Positions 61,440-64,000 of a DNA stretch of 64,000 nucleotides are shown one piece after another. The notes below the pieces were generated by a model that had not been told where the DNA came from, made no database searches, and saw only the letters and a list, made by a program, of their open reading frames with translations. The stretch's first letter is position 1, and every line of letters begins with the position of its first letter. The stretch comes from Epiperipatus broadwayi. Its lineage: Eukaryota > Onychophora > Udeonychophora > Euonychophora > Peripatidae. The stretch is from contig JAQFVV010006271.1 of NCBI GenBank assembly GCA_028023455.1, positions 2,315,335-2,379,334 on the forward strand, in the 5' to 3' direction. A program made the position numbers and the translations under genes.

Positions 61440-61740
61440 TATATTGAGAAATGGGGGGGGAGCCAATTTGTTTTTCCAATTTGTATTTTACTTATTTTGG
61501 AGCCATTTCAATTTATTGCTTGGGGGGGGGGTGTATTTTGTGTTTATTTTTGAGCCATTTCAATTTATCGCTGGGGGGGGATTTTATGTATTTTTACCGA
61601 TTTTGTGTGTGTGTACTTTTTTAAAATTTACGTTATTTCACTTGATTTTTTATTTACTTTTGATGTCTTGCCTTAGGCAAACCATTTTTTTACTTGATTT
61701 TTACTGACTTTTGATGTCTCACCTTAAGCATTTTAACTCC
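61440..61740. repeat. Tandem repeats with G8-G10 runs
   Basis: G runs at 61453-61461, 61522-61531 and 61573-61580 follow the repeated phrase gagccatttcaattta(t)(t/c)gct, spaced about 50-70 bases. Next come two copies of ttttgatgtct(t/c)(g/a)ccttaggca with tacttgattttt (61645-61735). The G runs could form G-quadruplexes. Confidence 0.7.
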
Positions 61741-62324
61741 ACAGGTCTCAGCGATTTCTGGACTGCCTCAGGCGTTTTAATTTCCCATTGATTTCAGCCA
61801 TTTTGGATAGAAATTTATCAGTTGTATGCTTCTTTGTGGTGCTGTGTCACCTAGCAGCCACAGTATGTGTAATCAAAAACTGCCATTTTTTCATTATATA
61901 TATAATCAATACTTATCAATTTGTGTGATTTTTGCTGCAATCTATTGGTTTCCTTCTATGTCAATGAGTTTTATATATTACTATTATTTGGGTGTTTTCA
62001 TCTTCCGCAGCTATTAGCAAAAACACTGATGTTTTTTTTATAATTTTTATTTCTATTTCAGCCTTTACATGCAGGTAATCATCAAAGATATTAAACACAC
62101 ATCTTATGATTAAATAAATTAATCAAAATAGAGACAACATCAAAATCCAATTTTTATTATCACCTACAATTATATATCCTAGACATTATAACTATTTTTA
62201 TCATTATTAATTTGATTGCAATTAATAATTTTTATTTATTTATTTAAAATATTGTTCATCTATTATTCTTAAGCATGTTGGAAAAATAAAAAAATGTTTA
62301 AAATTTTAAAACATGCTGAATGGG
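61741..62324. other. A+T-rich DNA, nothing recognised
   Basis: A less A+T-rich patch at 61740-61880 (ctcagcgatttctggactgcctcaggc) may belong to the LTR-like DNA starting at 60587. No gene is supported. Confidence 0.3.
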
Positions 62325-62615
62325 ATAAACAATGAGCATTGCCATTTGCTCAACAAACTTTGCAATAAATGCTTAGCTAGAGAAAGCATTTAAAATATGT
62401 CAGGACCCCAAACCTCTAACCAATGGTTTTGTGTTTTGGCACTCCTCAGAGAAGCGCTAGGGAAGCTTCTGTGTCTGGAGCTACCCTAGCACCTCTCTGA
62501 GGAGTGCCAAAGCATGAAACCATTGGTTAGAGGTTGGAGGAGTGTGTGTGTTTCCTGACAGATATAAGCATTTGTCACAAAGCTTGTTGAGCAAATGGCA
62601 ATGCTCATTGTTTAT
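62325..62615. mobile_element. Foldback element (291 bp hairpin)
   Basis: The two arms are inverted copies: ATAAACAATGAGCATTGCC at the left end and GGCAATGCTCATTGTTTAT at the right end, with AACCTCTAACCAATGGTTT and GGCACTCCTCAGAGA further in. The arms of about 135 bases meet at a short loop near 62462-62484. A few mismatches and small asymmetries exist. It is GC-richer than its surroundings. No transposase and no clear target duplication are visible. It could be a palindromic MITE or a precursor of a hairpin RNA. Confidence 0.8.
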
Positions 62616-64000
62616 ATCTTACAAGCTTAAAAGAATGGGGTCATGTGATCTATGACTCTATTTTTTTTATTTGACTATGTTGAATGGGATATTTATTTAA
62701 ATCTTTGGTATTTTTGCAAGTTTTTCTTTTTGATAATTTATGCTACCACTATTATTTTAAAAAAAAATCTAACACACACATATATATCATTTAAACAAAT
62801 AAAAATATTTATCAATATTAAGTGATCTGTTTATATATAATAATTCTTTGATAGATTTTTCTTATTACATACATAAGATTCGCATGTAAATGACAAAAAA
62901 ATCAATAATTTATAAACATAAAATCAAAAACAAACATTATATGATTGTATGTGTTAAGAATTACAAAGAAAATGCTAACAAATTATTGATATATAAATAA
63001 ATCTTGTCTTAATAATGACAGAGGTAAACATTTTTATTTGTTTAAATAATATAAATGTATTAATTTTGAATAATAGTCCATAAGCTATGAAAAAAGGGCA
63101 GTATTCCAAAAATAATGGAATAATTTGTTTCATAATCAACAATGTGTCTTTATCACATTCTGATGGTGTTGTTATTGCTTTTGGTTTTTCTTTTCTAATT
63201 TGCAGTTCCCACAATATTACTTTGTTGGTTTGCATTTATTTAATGGAAGATATTGGAAACTAAAATCATTACTTTAAAAAATAAAACTGAAAATGTCAAT
63301 ACCATGTAGATATCACTCAGACATTACACATATTTCAAATTTCAAAAGAGCCAACAATACTACTGATTGGCAGATTCTTTGATAATTCAACATTTTTTTT
63401 CTTAAACCCATTTTCTTTTTTATGATTTAATATTTTTTAAAAAAAATATTTAAGAAATACAGCAAATATATGGTCGGCAAAAAAATATAATTTTTTTTTC
63501 TAAAATTATTAGTTTGCTACTTAACATACTATATGATTACAATTTAATTGTGAATTGGGCTTGAAGGAAGTTATGATGATATAAATATAATATTTTTTTA
63601 ATGATAACTTGTAAAACATAAAACTATTATTAAGCTATTTAAAAAAAATAATGGATATTATTTTAAATAAAGTTTCAAGTCTATGAAATATTGAACAAAT
63701 ATTTAATAAATGTTTGTAATGTTATTTTTACACACATATATAAATACATTTTTTAAATACAGAAAAATAAAAGGATCATAAGGACTACATACTTTTGCTT
63801 TATTACATTACTTTATATAAATTATATATATATTCATTATAAATAGAACTTTCCAAATAAGTGATGGTTAACTTTTATTTGAAATACTAAAAAAAAAATC
63901 ATTTTAGAATCACTGCAAAATTTTAATTAATTTAAAAATATAGGAATGCTTTTTATAAAACGAAACAAATAATAAATTTGATCGATTTGATCCTTGACAG
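62616..64000. other. A+T-rich DNA to the window end
   Basis: Homopolymer A/T runs and short TA repeats only. The 86-codon minus frame at 62975-63235 has no recognisable domain. I see no gene. Confidence 0.4.

Noticed and set aside
61402-61707. 101-codon plus ORF with Gly runs
   Set aside because: It spans the G-run tandem repeats; the Gly stretches and Phe/Leu richness come from the repeat sequence.

Overview
The window looks like nuclear DNA of an invertebrate animal. It is very A+T-rich (about three quarters by eye), full of (AT)n, (ATT)n and homopolymer tracts, and holds no bacterial-style gene clusters. The mobile elements (Penelope-like, Ty3/gypsy-like, hAT) and a single-exon rhodopsin-type GPCR fit a metazoan. 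I cannot name the species; a flatworm or a cnidarian would be compatible, but that is a guess.

Almost everything recognisable is mobile DNA. At 5842-13986 lies a nearly intact LTR element with two 2.68 kb LTRs (TG...CA), one intact gag-like ORF and no pol: a gag-only, probably non-autonomous element. Two decayed relatives follow. The first (19953 to about 27570) has a 3.6 kb 5' LTR, a leader and a broken gag. The second (about 53866-58560, with a possible 3' LTR from 60587) keeps gag, protease and a partial reverse transcriptase. All three share a Tyr/Trp-Trp capsid signature. All three leaders contain several degenerate copies of a primer-binding site for tRNA-Lys.

Penelope-like elements (PLEs) occur at 1-230, 16705-19925, 38190-39060, 41215-45245, 45604-46130 and 53010-53370. 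All are decayed. Three times a minus-strand copy sits back to back with a plus-strand copy. Several 3' ends carry a hairpin between CUGANGA-like and GAAA boxes, as in hammerhead ribozymes.

DNA elements include a decayed hAT transposon with a BED finger and transposase (50028-52702), a 438-bp hAT MITE with perfect target duplication (60871-61308), two large foldback elements (47695-48264 and 62325-62615), and two copies of a 0.6 kb element ending in AGCCCTGGTTA.

The only convincing host gene is a divergent class A GPCR on the minus strand (31605-32660). A tRNA-like sequence lies at 28740-28820. The remaining stretches are A+T-rich intergenic or long-dead repeat DNA in which I see no gene.
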